DNA of 11,582 nucleotides from Palsa-504 sp050698735 (GTDB lineage: Bacteria > Actinomycetota > Actinomycetes > Streptosporangiales > Streptosporangiaceae). Shown here piece after piece: positions 5,534 through 11,106 of this stretch. Location: the NCBI GenBank assembly GCA_050698735.1, contig JBOHCG010000210.1, positions 1 through 11,582 of the forward strand. The letters are read 5' to 3'. The number at the start of each line of letters is the position of its first letter. The stretch's first letter is position 1. The translations under genes and the position numbers were made by a program. The notes below the pieces were generated by a model. It did not search any database, was not told the DNA's origin, and saw only the letters and a list, made by a program, of their open reading frames with translations.

Positions 5534-6106
5534 ATGCGTGATCCAGAGCTCGTCGCGCGTGCCGAACGCGGCGCGCGACGTCTGGAATCGGCATGGGAAA
5601 AATGGCGCGCCCAGCGTGGACTGGCGACCGCGCCCGCGCAGCCAATCGTCAGCTACGTCGGCTACTCGCTCACCGAGCCATGGGGTGAGCCCCGGGTCGT
5701 GATCGGGATCGACGCCGACGAGGCGGAAGTCCTCGCAGATTTCCTCGACCGTGATGACGGCGCCCACGTACAGCTTCCGCGGCAGCAGGCCGCGCTGCCG
5801 TCCTTGCCTGCATTGCCGTCCTTGCCTGCATTGCCGGCCTCGCCTGCGCTGCCGGCCCCGCTGGCCGAAGGTGGCGGCGAATATCCGGCCGCGGCTCTGG
5901 TCGGCGCGCCGGTTCCGGTCGGCATCGGCTACCAGCCGCAGTCACAGCCGCGAGACGTTGGCAGCAACCTGCCCGGATGGTCCCCGGGTGAGCGTGCCGA
6001 CCAGACCATGTGGTCCCCGGGTGAGCGTGCTGACCAGACGGCGGAGCGGCTCGCCGGATGGCAGAGCGGGCCGACGGCCGCGGATCAGCCGCCGGTAACC
6101 ACGTAG
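5534..6106 (+). CDS. Conserved actinobacterial hypothetical protein downstream of bldC (SCO4092-like)
   Basis: A 190-residue protein of unknown function. ATG 5534 is preceded by GGGGGAAGGA with the AAGGA core 7 bases away. The N-terminal 75 residues look conserved: a basic helix (MRDPELVARAERGARRLESA), then WEKWRAQRGL and SYVGYSLTEPWGEPRVVIGI (40-59), and an acidic helix DADEAEVLADFLDRDD. The rest is low complexity: Leu-Pro-Ala/Ser repeats at 88-110 and a duplicated WSPGERADQT (149-158 and 160-169). Only the N-terminal part is likely to fold. There is no membrane segment. The place directly after bldC matches Streptomyces from memory, but no link to BldC function is known. Confidence 0.75.
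   Translation: MRDPELVARAERGARRLESAWEKWRAQRGLATAPAQPIVSYVGYSLTEPWGEPRVVIGIDADEAEVLADFLDRDDGAHVQLPRQQAALPSLPALPSLPALPASPALPAPLAEGGGEYPAAALVGAPVPVGIGYQPQSQPRDVGSNLPGWSPGERADQTMWSPGERADQTAERLAGWQSGPTAADQPPVTT
5978..6040 (+). repeat. 33-bp direct duplication in the SCO4092-like gene
   Basis: The segments 5978-6007 and 6011-6040 are nearly identical (about two differences in 30 bases) at a 33-base period and encode WSPGERADQT twice in frame. This is a recent internal duplication in the disordered tail. Confidence 0.85.
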
Positions 6107-6250
6107 CTTTCTTCGCAACCCGAGCGCAACCCGGTACCTGGCCGTCTTCAGGTGATGGGCGGTTTCCCAGCTGTGTCTTAGCGAGTCCACAGAATCAAAC
6201 GGCATGATCGACTATGGCAGGGCGCAGAGGGTACTCTCGCCCTTGCCCGT
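6107..6250. other. Intergenic region between convergent genes
   Basis: No gene is supported here. A short open frame from 6204 runs into the antisense of mscL and has no features of a protein. The terminator hairpin follows at 6251. Confidence 0.5.
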
Positions 6251-6287
6251 CTGGGCTCGGGGTGGCCAGGCCCCGCTCCGAGCCCAG
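6251..6287. terminator. Bidirectional terminator hairpin between the SCO4092-like gene and mscL
   Basis: CTGGGCTCGG (6251-6260) pairs perfectly with CCGAGCCCAG (6278-6287), a 10-bp stem whose loop can add a GG/CC-rich inner helix. It sits between two convergent genes, 145 bases after one stop and 50 before the other. There is no T-tract on either strand, as is common in high-GC actinobacteria. Confidence 0.7.
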
Positions 6288-6336
6288 GCCGTAAATCTTC
6301 CGCCTCTTCCTGGCCCTTCTCGCCCGGCTGACGTGG

Positions 6337-6753
6337 TTACGCGGCCGGAGGCGCTGCGACCGGCGGCACCGTGGAGGTGCAGTACGCGCACCGGGTGGCC
6401 GCCAGCGGAATCGAGCTGAGGCACTCAGGGCAGTCGCGTTCGGTCGCCTCCTCGGTCTTCTGGGTCCTCGAGAGCAGCTTCGCCACCGGCAGCACGATGA
6501 GGAAGTAGATGACCGCGGCGAGGATGAGGAAGGCCAGGATCGCGTTGATGAAGTCGCCGTAGGTGAACTTGCTGTGGTGAACCGTGAAGGCCAGGTTGCT
6601 GAAGTTCGGCTCGCCGCCTATGGCGGCGATCAGCGGCGTGATGAAGTCCTTGACGAGCGCCGTCACGACGGCGCCGAAGGCCGCGCCGATGACGACTGCG
6701 ATCGCCAGGTCGACCACGTTGCCCCGCAGGATGAAGCTCTTGAAGCCCTTCAT
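6337..6753 (-). CDS. mscL: Large-conductance mechanosensitive channel MscL with zinc-ribbon-like tail
   Basis: A 138-residue membrane channel that opens under membrane tension to release solutes during hypo-osmotic shock; the family forms homopentamers. ATG 6753 has GGGGAGA just upstream on the minus strand. The N-terminal helix MKGFKSFILRGNVVDLAIAV and TM1 (about 16-45, VVIGAAFGAVVTALVKDFITP) match MscL. The periplasmic loop is short (about 46-66), and TM2 is INAILAFLILAAVIYFLIVL (69-88). The C-terminal cytoplasmic part carries CPEC (108-111) and CAYC (122-125), a CxxC-CxxC pair like a zinc ribbon that is frequent in actinobacterial MscL and absent from the E. coli protein. Single-gene unit; TAGGAT (6817-6822, minus strand) is a possible -10. 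Confidence 0.95.
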   Translation of the reverse strand: MKGFKSFILRGNVVDLAIAVVIGAAFGAVVTALVKDFITPLIAAIGGEPNFSNLAFTVHHSKFTYGDFINAILAFLILAAVIYFLIVLPVAKLLSRTQKTEEATERDCPECLSSIPLAATRCAYCTSTVPPVAAPPAA

Positions 6754-6792
6754 GAATCTCCCCGGTTTCGTTCGGACATTTGGGACGGCTGG

Positions 6793-6808
6793 TTGCGCGG
6801 CCGCGCAA
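6793..6808. promoter_or_regulatory. 16-bp perfect palindrome in the mscL promoter/leader
   Basis: TTGCGCGGCCGCGCAA is its own reverse complement. It lies 40 bases upstream of mscL and about 8 bases downstream of the candidate -10 TAGGAT (6817-6822, minus strand), close to the expected transcription start. This is an operator position. One such palindrome per window is not surprising by chance in GC-rich DNA, so its location is the main support. Confidence 0.35.
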
Positions 6809-6962
6809 TGTCGAACATCCTACGGTCGGCGGGGTCGGCCAGAACGGCAATGACCAGGTCAGCGGCCTAGTGTCGGTCGCTGCTGAGGCAGGCGAGAACC
6901 CTGCGACTGGTGGAGTGGGTCTGCGGTCGCGTCGTGGCCTGACGAGAGTCGAGCGAGGGTCC

Positions 6963-6992
6963 TAGTCGGCTACGGACGCTGTAGGTCGACTA
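6963..6992 (-). terminator. Stem-loop downstream of the hypothetical gene at 7005-7484
   Basis: TAGTCG (6963-6968) pairs with CGACTA (6987-6992) and CTAC (6970-6973) with GTAG (6981-6984), giving a 10-bp stem with a small internal loop and a 7-base apical loop. It begins 13 bases after the stop codon on the minus strand. No T-tract. The rest of the mscL upstream gap (6823-6962) shows nothing clear. Confidence 0.45.
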
Positions 6993-7004
6993 CTGTCGCC
7001 GAGA

Positions 7005-7484
7005 TCATCCCGTGCCTCTTCGGCGAGAGGAGGCTCGCCGGCCGCACGTGGCTAACTCGGAGAGACGGTCTCTAATGGCTTGATTGAATTCCGCCTCGTC
7101 GGTTGCCTCGTGCCAGGGCTTCTTATCCGCGTAGGTCTCCGTGGTGCAGGACACCTCGACCCGCCGCGCGTCCAGAGCGCGTACCGACATCGTCACGCGC
7201 TTGTCCACCCACACGACTCGCTCCTCTTCGGCGAATCTGCCGACGCCTATGGTGCCACCCTGGTGGGCAATGACGCCCTGAGCCATCCGTTCCCGGGTGG
7301 TGAACGGTCGCCTGAACAGGAGCCTTGCCTGAAACGGTGCGGACCGGTACGTCTTCGATCCGCTGGCGGCTCCGGGCTGTCTGGAGGCGATAACCTCCCA
7401 CCCTACTTCGGACAAGATGGCGTCAACCTTGCCGAAAACGCTCGATGGGGTGCCGGAGACCGTGTATTTCAGCTGGGCCTTCAA
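7005..7484 (-). CDS. Hypothetical protein
   Basis: I do not recognise this protein. It is 159 residues from TTG 7484, which has GGAGG eight bases upstream; TTG 7490 is in frame but only 2 bases from that site. The sequence MKAQLKYTVSGTPSSVFGKVD, then SEVGWEVIASR and a run of alternating hydrophobic and polar strands with FAEEERVVWVDKRVTMSVRA, suggests a compact alpha/beta fold, followed by an acidic helix (TDEAEFNQAIRDRLSEL). The end is very basic (CGRRASSRRRGTG) and may bind nucleic acid. There is no signal peptide or membrane segment. It stands alone between mscL and tRNA-Lys on the same strand, a place where acquired genes often sit. TAGCAT (7520-7525, minus strand) is a possible -10. Confidence 0.6.
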   Translation of the reverse strand: MKAQLKYTVSGTPSSVFGKVDAILSEVGWEVIASRQPGAASGSKTYRSAPFQARLLFRRPFTTRERMAQGVIAHQGGTIGVGRFAEEERVVWVDKRVTMSVRALDARRVEVSCTTETYADKKPWHEATDEAEFNQAIRDRLSELATCGRRASSRRRGTG

Positions 7485-7494
7485 CGCCAAGCCC

Positions 7495-7507
7495 TCCCAT
7501 CATGGGA
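7495..7507 (-). promoter_or_regulatory. Dyad overlapping the ribosome site of the 7005-7484 gene
   Basis: TCCCAT-C-ATGGGA is a 13-base inverted repeat that includes part of the GGGAGG ribosome site read on the minus strand. It could act as an operator or hide the ribosome site in a small hairpin, though a 1-base loop would need the inner pairs to open. A second palindrome, GTGGCGCCAC (7547-7556), with an extra GGCGCC at 7540-7545, lies near the expected -35. Confidence 0.3.
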
Positions 7508-7652
7508 TCCTCTAAGACATGCTAACTTGACGCCACCCAGGCGCCAGTGGCGCCACAAGCCGCAGCATCGACCACCTTCTGGTTGGTGCTGACCGCAGAT
7601 CGTGACCAAACGACGCCCCCAGCGCGCACCTTGGCTGGTAGGGCTCCGGGCC

Positions 7653-7727
7653 TGGTAGGGCGTCGGGGGGTCGAACCCCGAACCAACGGATTAAAAGTCC
7701 GCTGCTCTGCCATTGAGCTAACGCCCC
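7653..7727 (-). tRNA. tRNA-Lys (anticodon UUU), CCA end encoded
   Basis: Read on the minus strand from 7727, the acceptor 5' arm GGGGCGT pairs with ACGCCCT (7657-7663), with a G-U closing pair. T8-A9, the D stem GCTC/GAGC, the anticodon stem GCGGA/TCCGT with loop CTTTTAA, a 5-base variable loop and the T arm CGGGG-TTCGACC-CCCCG all fit the cloverleaf. Loop positions 34-36 read TTT, so it decodes lysine AAA/AAG. The discriminator is A (7656) and CCA follows in the DNA (7653-7655). The mature body without CCA is 72 bases. Confidence 0.95.
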
Positions 7728-7732
7728 CTGAG

Positions 7733-7798
7733 CTGCGGGAACGCCTTCCCGGCAAGAGCCGGTGCCAGCCACCGTGCCAGCCAAGGAAATTCCCGCAG
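7733..7798. repeat. Stem-loop and direct repeats in the tRNA-Lys upstream flank
   Basis: CTGCGGGAA (7733-7741) is the exact inverse complement of TTCCCGCAG (7790-7798). Inside are a hairpin CCGGC-AAGA-GCCGG (7749-7762) and the direct repeat GTGCCAGCCA at 7762-7771 and 7774-7783. The segment starts 6 bases beyond the tRNA 5' end, so it may overlap the tRNA promoter, but no clear -10 is visible. Confidence 0.5.
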
Positions 7799-7847
7799 TC
7801 ATGGGCACAGGGTAACGGCTCCCGGGGATCCGCAGGAAGGAACCCCG

Positions 7848-8237
7848 ATGCTCCCCTACGACCAGATCCCGCCCGGGCGCCGCGCCACCGGCGACGCCTT
7901 CAGCCGCCTCGACGAGCACGGCGCCGTCCTGATGATCGCGATCGCCCAGTGGATGACCCGCGACGACAGCAGGGCCGAGCCCGAGGTCACCCGCGCCGGG
8001 AACACCGCGATGGACGAGATCGACGCCATGCTGGCCGGGCTGCACGCCCTGCGCTCGCGCCTGGCCGGCGAGATCCGCGAGCACCACGACATCGGCAACG
8101 CGCGCGCCGACGCGCTGCTCGCCCGGCTGCGGGACGCGCCGCGCAAGGACATGCGCGCGTCGGCGCTCGCGCAGCTGATGACCGGCAGGCACAGCGCGCA
8201 GGCTCCCGCAGACGCCGAGGCCTGGGCGTTCGAGTAA
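7848..8237 (+). CDS. Small helical hypothetical protein
   Basis: A 129-residue protein I do not recognise. ATG 7848 is preceded by AGGAAGGA at a good distance. The N-terminus is MLPYDQIPPGRRATGDAFSR; the body is largely helical and charged (AMDEIDAMLAGLHALRSRLA, about 54-73, could form a coiled coil). There are no cysteines, no signal peptide and no membrane helix. It is followed, after 98 bases containing two related repeat elements, by a helix-turn-helix gene on the same strand. The two may form one unit. Both lie directly beside a tRNA gene and fall outside the bldC synteny, so they could belong to an acquired segment; no integrase is seen. Confidence 0.65.
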   Translation: MLPYDQIPPGRRATGDAFSRLDEHGAVLMIAIAQWMTRDDSRAEPEVTRAGNTAMDEIDAMLAGLHALRSRLAGEIREHHDIGNARADALLARLRDAPRKDMRASALAQLMTGRHSAQAPADAEAWAFE

Positions 8238-8243
8238 GCCCGT

Positions 8244-8320
8244 CCGGAGGCAACCGCAGGTTGCCCCCGGAAATCCGCAGGTCAAGCCCTAGCAACCTGA
8301 GATTGCCCCCGAAACACCGA
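8244..8320. repeat. Two related dyad repeats before the HTH gene
   Basis: GGCAACC-GCA-GGTTGCC (8249-8265) is a perfect 7-bp inverted repeat, extended by CCGG arms (8244-8247 and 8267-8270) across one mismatch. A diverged copy, GCAACC-TGA-GATTGCC, starts 42 bases further on (8292), and both are followed by CCCG and an A-run. The pair lies wholly between the small helical gene and the HTH gene, ending about 16 bases before its start. Four turns of spacing is suggestive of an operator pair; a terminator after the first gene is the alternative for copy one. Confidence 0.5.
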
Positions 8321-8335
8321 ACGGAGAACCCCCCG

Positions 8336-8770
8336 ATGGCAGGCAAGCACCGCGCTTCGAAGCGCATCACCGAGACGAGCGACTACGTCGCCTTCCTCGT
8401 CCGCATCCTTGTCGGCTACGGCGACCGCATCGCCGCCGACCCGGTCGCGCTCGCTCATCTCCGCGACCTGCAGGCCGCGCTGACCGACCAGGTGAACCGC
8501 GGGATCTTCGAGGCCAACCAGGGCCAGGACCGCTACAGCCAGAACGAGATCGCGCGGGTCCTCGGCGTCAGCCGCCAGGCGATCGCGAAGCGGATCGCGC
8601 TCGGCGAGCTGGTGTACGCGCGGATTCGGGAGGCGCGCGGCGCGGGCGCGCTGATTCGGATCGCCGATGTCCGTGCCCGGCGGGCCGAGCTGCTCGGTGC
8701 GGCCGGGGTCGAGGATCGGAGCGGGTCGGTGCTCGAGCTGCGGGCGAGCGGCGGCCGTCACCGCGCGTGA
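8336..8770 (+). CDS. Helix-turn-helix DNA-binding protein
   Basis: A 144-residue probable regulator. ATG 8336 has GGAGAA about 9 bases upstream. The segment YSQNEIARVLGVSRQAIAKR (67-86) is a clear helix-turn-helix: a turn at LGVS and the recognition helix RQAIAKRIALGEL. It is preceded by a helical region (YVAFLVRILVGYGDRIAADP, 17-36) that may mediate dimerisation, and followed by a basic region EARGAGALIRIADVRARRAE. I cannot place it in a named family. Its C-terminus is short and non-conserved looking. It lies 98 bases after the small helical gene, with two dyad repeats between, which are obvious candidates for its own binding sites. Its targets are unknown. Confidence 0.75.
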   Translation: MAGKHRASKRITETSDYVAFLVRILVGYGDRIAADPVALAHLRDLQAALTDQVNRGIFEANQGQDRYSQNEIARVLGVSRQAIAKRIALGELVYARIREARGAGALIRIADVRARRAELLGAAGVEDRSGSVLELRASGGRHRA

Positions 8771-8862
8771 TTACCTCACGGATACAAAATTGTCACCATC
8801 CGCGCGTGAACCCTCACTCATGATCATGCGTCACACAACCACCAGAAATGGGAGGGACCCCT
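8771..8862. other. Promoter region of the proline-rich membrane protein gene
   Basis: The 92-base gap is more AT-rich than its surroundings and includes GATACAAAAT (8781-8790) and the palindrome CATGATCATG (8819-8828). CCGCGCGTGA occurs at 8761-8770 (containing the stop of the HTH gene) and again at 8800-8809. No convincing -35/-10 pair can be assigned. Confidence 0.35.
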
Positions 8863-9669
8863 ATGTATGACGAGCCCCCGAGACGCCCGTCTTTCACCCC
8901 GAATCCGCCGCAGGGCCAGCAGTGGCCACCTCAGCAGTATCAGGACCCGTACCCGCCGGGGCCGCCCCCGCCGCCGTACGGCCACGCTCCCTACCAGCCC
9001 TATGCGCAGCAGCAGGAGCCTTACGGCCAGCAGCCCCGGCCGCCTCAGGGGCCGCACGAGGCCTGGCGGCAGTATTACCAGCAGGCCCCCGGCCCGCAGC
9101 AGCCCTATCCACCGCAACAGCCATACGCGCCGCAGCAGCAGCAGCCTTACCAGCCGCCCGGCCAGATGCCGCCGCCGGGGCGCCGGGCCCGGCGGAAGAG
9201 CTGGATGGGCCGCCACAGGTTCCTGACCGGGCTCATCGGCCTGGCCGCGTTCGTCGGCATCATCGTGGCGGCGACATCAGGGGGCAAGCAGCCGGCCGCG
9301 CCCGCCGCCGCGGTGTCGTCCCCGGCCGCGACGGCGCAGGCCACGGCGACCGCCTCCGCCAGCGCGTCGCCGGCGTCCGTGAAAGCGCGCACCGTCGCCA
9401 CGTTCACCGGGTCCGGCACCCAGAAGACGCCGCGGTTCGCCGTCACCAGCACCTGGAAGCTGGTCTACAGCTTCAACTGCGCCTCGTTCGGGATGGCGGG
9501 CAACTTCCAGGTGTTCGAGGACGGCGGCAGCGACTTCAACGGCGTGTCGGTCAACGACCTGGCCATGTCCAAGAGCAGCTCGACGTGGGCATATAGCGAC
9601 GCGGGGAGCCACTACCTGGAGATCAATTCGGAGTGCTCGTGGAAGGTGAAGGTGGTCGACGAGCCGTGA
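8863..9669 (+). CDS. Membrane-anchored protein with Pro/Gln/Tyr-rich cytoplasmic tail and extracellular domain
   Basis: A 268-residue protein. ATG 8863 is used because GGAGGG lies 6 bases upstream; ATG 8848 would place that site inside the gene. Residues 1-106 are a disordered tract rich in Pro, Gln and Tyr. A basic stretch RRARRKSWMGRHR (107-119) precedes one transmembrane helix (about 120-137, FLTGLIGLAAFVGIIVAAT), so the N-terminus should be inside by the positive-inside rule. An Ala/Ser/Thr-rich linker (about 142-174) leads to a beta-type domain. WKLVYSFNCASFGMAGNFQV and YLEINSECSWKVKVV carry Cys206 and Cys258, which probably form a disulfide outside the cell. This layout is common among actinobacterial surface proteins of unknown role. 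No enzymatic motif is seen. A strong terminator follows. Confidence 0.8.
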   Translation: MYDEPPRRPSFTPNPPQGQQWPPQQYQDPYPPGPPPPPYGHAPYQPYAQQQEPYGQQPRPPQGPHEAWRQYYQQAPGPQQPYPPQQPYAPQQQQPYQPPGQMPPPGRRARRKSWMGRHRFLTGLIGLAAFVGIIVAATSGGKQPAAPAAAVSSPAATAQATATASASASPASVKARTVATFTGSGTQKTPRFAVTSTWKLVYSFNCASFGMAGNFQVFEDGGSDFNGVSVNDLAMSKSSSTWAYSDAGSHYLEINSECSWKVKVVDEP

Positions 9670-9680
9670 CCTGAACGTAC

Positions 9681-9716
9681 ACGCGGCCCGCCGGTACCAG
9701 TACCGGCGGGCCGCGT
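9681..9716. terminator. Strong 16-bp stem terminator after the membrane protein gene
   Basis: ACGCGGCCCGCCGGTA (9681-9696) pairs perfectly with TACCGGCGGGCCGCGT (9701-9716) across the 4-base loop CCAG, 12 bases after the stop codon. There is no T-tract, which is usual for high-GC actinobacteria. A 16-bp perfect stem is far beyond chance. Confidence 0.85.
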
Positions 9717-9773
9717 CGTAACCCCGCGACGTAACCTGGCAGTTGAGGACATTCAGGAAATGAGGCAGGGTCG

Positions 9774-10979
9774 ATGGAAGAGAGTAACACGATCGGCGCG
9801 CGGCTACGTCAAGCCAGGCGCGAGCGCGGCATTACCCAGGAAAACCTCGCCGAGCGCTCCGCTGTCAGCATCGGCGTGATCCGCATGCTGGAGCAGGAAA
9901 CGCGCACTACTGCGCGGGTAGTCACCCTGACTTCCCTGGCCAATGCACTCGGCATCAGCCTTTCGGATCTGCTCGGTCGACGTGAACGCCTCGGCCGTGA
10001 CGACGGCATTCTGCGGCTGCGCGATGCCCTATTGGCTGTCGATGATCTCCCCGGTATCGACCCGGTAGGCGACCCCGACGAGGTCACCCCTGTGACGGAA
10101 CTGGCCGCTGCGGTCGAGCGCGGCTGGAAACAGTACTGGTCGGGACGCCTCGACGACCTCACCGCGATGCTGCCCGGCCTAATCGGCGAGGCGCGGGTCA
10201 CCGCACGCGAGGACTGCGTAGAGGCCTCCGCCTCGCTCACGCAGGCATATCAGCTCGCTGCCGACCTGCTAGCCCATGTCGGCAGCGACGACCTTGCCTT
10301 TGCGGCAGCCAAGCGGGCGATGGGCGCGGCCCGCGCGGGCAACAACGAACTCCAGTACGCCGCCGCTGCGGGAACGGCGTCGTGGGTGCTGCTGCGCCAG
10401 GCGCGAGCCGCTGCCGCCGAGCACGTCGCCCGTACTGCGGCGGCGGAGATCGAGCCGCGCCTGTCGGATGCGCGCGCAGAGCATCTGACGGTATGGGGCT
10501 CCCTGCTGCTCCAGGCTGCCGCCTGCGCCGCTGCCCGCGACGACGCGGGTGCAGTAGAGGACTACATCACCCTCACGCGGATGGCCGCGCGGGTCACCCG
10601 AGATGGCGAGCCGCTGTTCGGCGCCGATCGGTACGACTACCAGACGAACTTTGGCCGCACCCAAGTGGAGATGCAGGCGTGCTATACCTCGGCACTTCTG
10701 GGCCGCGAGAGTGCCGCGCTGCGTGCCGCGACGCGGGTGCGTCGCTCGGACCTGCGACCGATCAGCTGGGGCGCGCACAACCTGGACGTGGCGCGGGCGT
10801 CGCTGCATACCCGGCGAGGTGACGATGCGGTCGCGGCGCTGTCGCGGGCGCACGCGGTATCGGACGTATGGTTCCGCCACCAGGTTCTCGCACGCGACCT
10901 CGTCCGGGAGGCGATGGAGAACGAGCGTCGCGTGAGCCCGGCATTGCGGACGCTGGCGGACGCTGTAGGCGTTCGGTAA
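9774..10979 (+). CDS. XRE-family transcriptional regulator with long helical C-terminal domain
   Basis: A 401-residue protein with a Cro/C1-type helix-turn-helix at about residues 7-66: IGARLRQARRERGITQENLA, then SAVSIGVIRMLEQ (recognition helix) and TLTSLANALGISLSDLL. The remaining 330 residues are almost all helical and Ala/Arg-rich, with alternating helix pairs (LAFAAAKRAMGAARAGNNEL and similar) suggesting a TPR-like repeat domain that could sense a peptide, protein or small ligand. This architecture is abundant in Streptomyces and relatives, often in accessory loci next to small partner genes; none is identifiable by name here. ATG 9774 has a weak AGGCAGGG site. Third-position bases are somewhat more mixed than in purF or vdh. 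The next gene starts 127 bases downstream on the same strand. Confidence 0.85.
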   Translation: MEESNTIGARLRQARRERGITQENLAERSAVSIGVIRMLEQETRTTARVVTLTSLANALGISLSDLLGRRERLGRDDGILRLRDALLAVDDLPGIDPVGDPDEVTPVTELAAAVERGWKQYWSGRLDDLTAMLPGLIGEARVTAREDCVEASASLTQAYQLAADLLAHVGSDDLAFAAAKRAMGAARAGNNELQYAAAAGTASWVLLRQARAAAAEHVARTAAAEIEPRLSDARAEHLTVWGSLLLQAAACAAARDDAGAVEDYITLTRMAARVTRDGEPLFGADRYDYQTNFGRTQVEMQACYTSALLGRESAALRAATRVRRSDLRPISWGAHNLDVARASLHTRRGDDAVAALSRAHAVSDVWFRHQVLARDLVREAMENERRVSPALRTLADAVGVR

Positions 10980-11001
10980 CACGCTGCGATATACCGATTC
11001 C

Positions 11002-11060
11002 TAGGGGGTCATGCAGAGTACAACGCAGCGCTGCTTTTCATTAGCCGCATGCAACCCCTA
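11002..11060. promoter_or_regulatory. Nested inverted repeats and possible terminator between the XRE gene and the next gene
   Basis: TAGGGG (11002-11007) pairs with CCCCTA (11055-11060) and CATGC (11010-11014) with GCATG (11047-11051). Inside lies the palindrome GCAGCGCTGC (11025-11034) followed directly by TTTT, which looks like a small terminator. CGCTGCG (10982-10988) can alternatively pair with CGCAGCG (11024-11030). TACCGT (11059-11064) is a possible -10 for the next gene. Confidence 0.4.
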
Positions 11061-11106
11061 CCGTCATCTCCCGTACCCGTAAGGGACAACTAGGGAGGGG
11101 CGGGTA

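Noticed and set aside
6204..6419. Small plus-strand frame in the convergent gap before mscL
   Set aside because: It includes the terminator hairpin and the antisense of the mscL end. No ribosome site.
7512..8285. Minus-strand frame covering the tRNA and the 7848 gene
   Set aside because: It reads through a tRNA gene and is antisense to a gene with a ribosome site. Composition is shadow-like.
7547..8335. Long frame leading into the HTH gene from 7547
   Set aside because: It crosses the tRNA gene antisense and the 7848 gene in another frame. The HTH protein has a good ribosome site at its own ATG 8336.
8819..8828. CATGATCATG palindrome as an operator
   Set aside because: Ten-base palindromes are expected several times by chance in a window of this size, and no promoter can be aligned with it.
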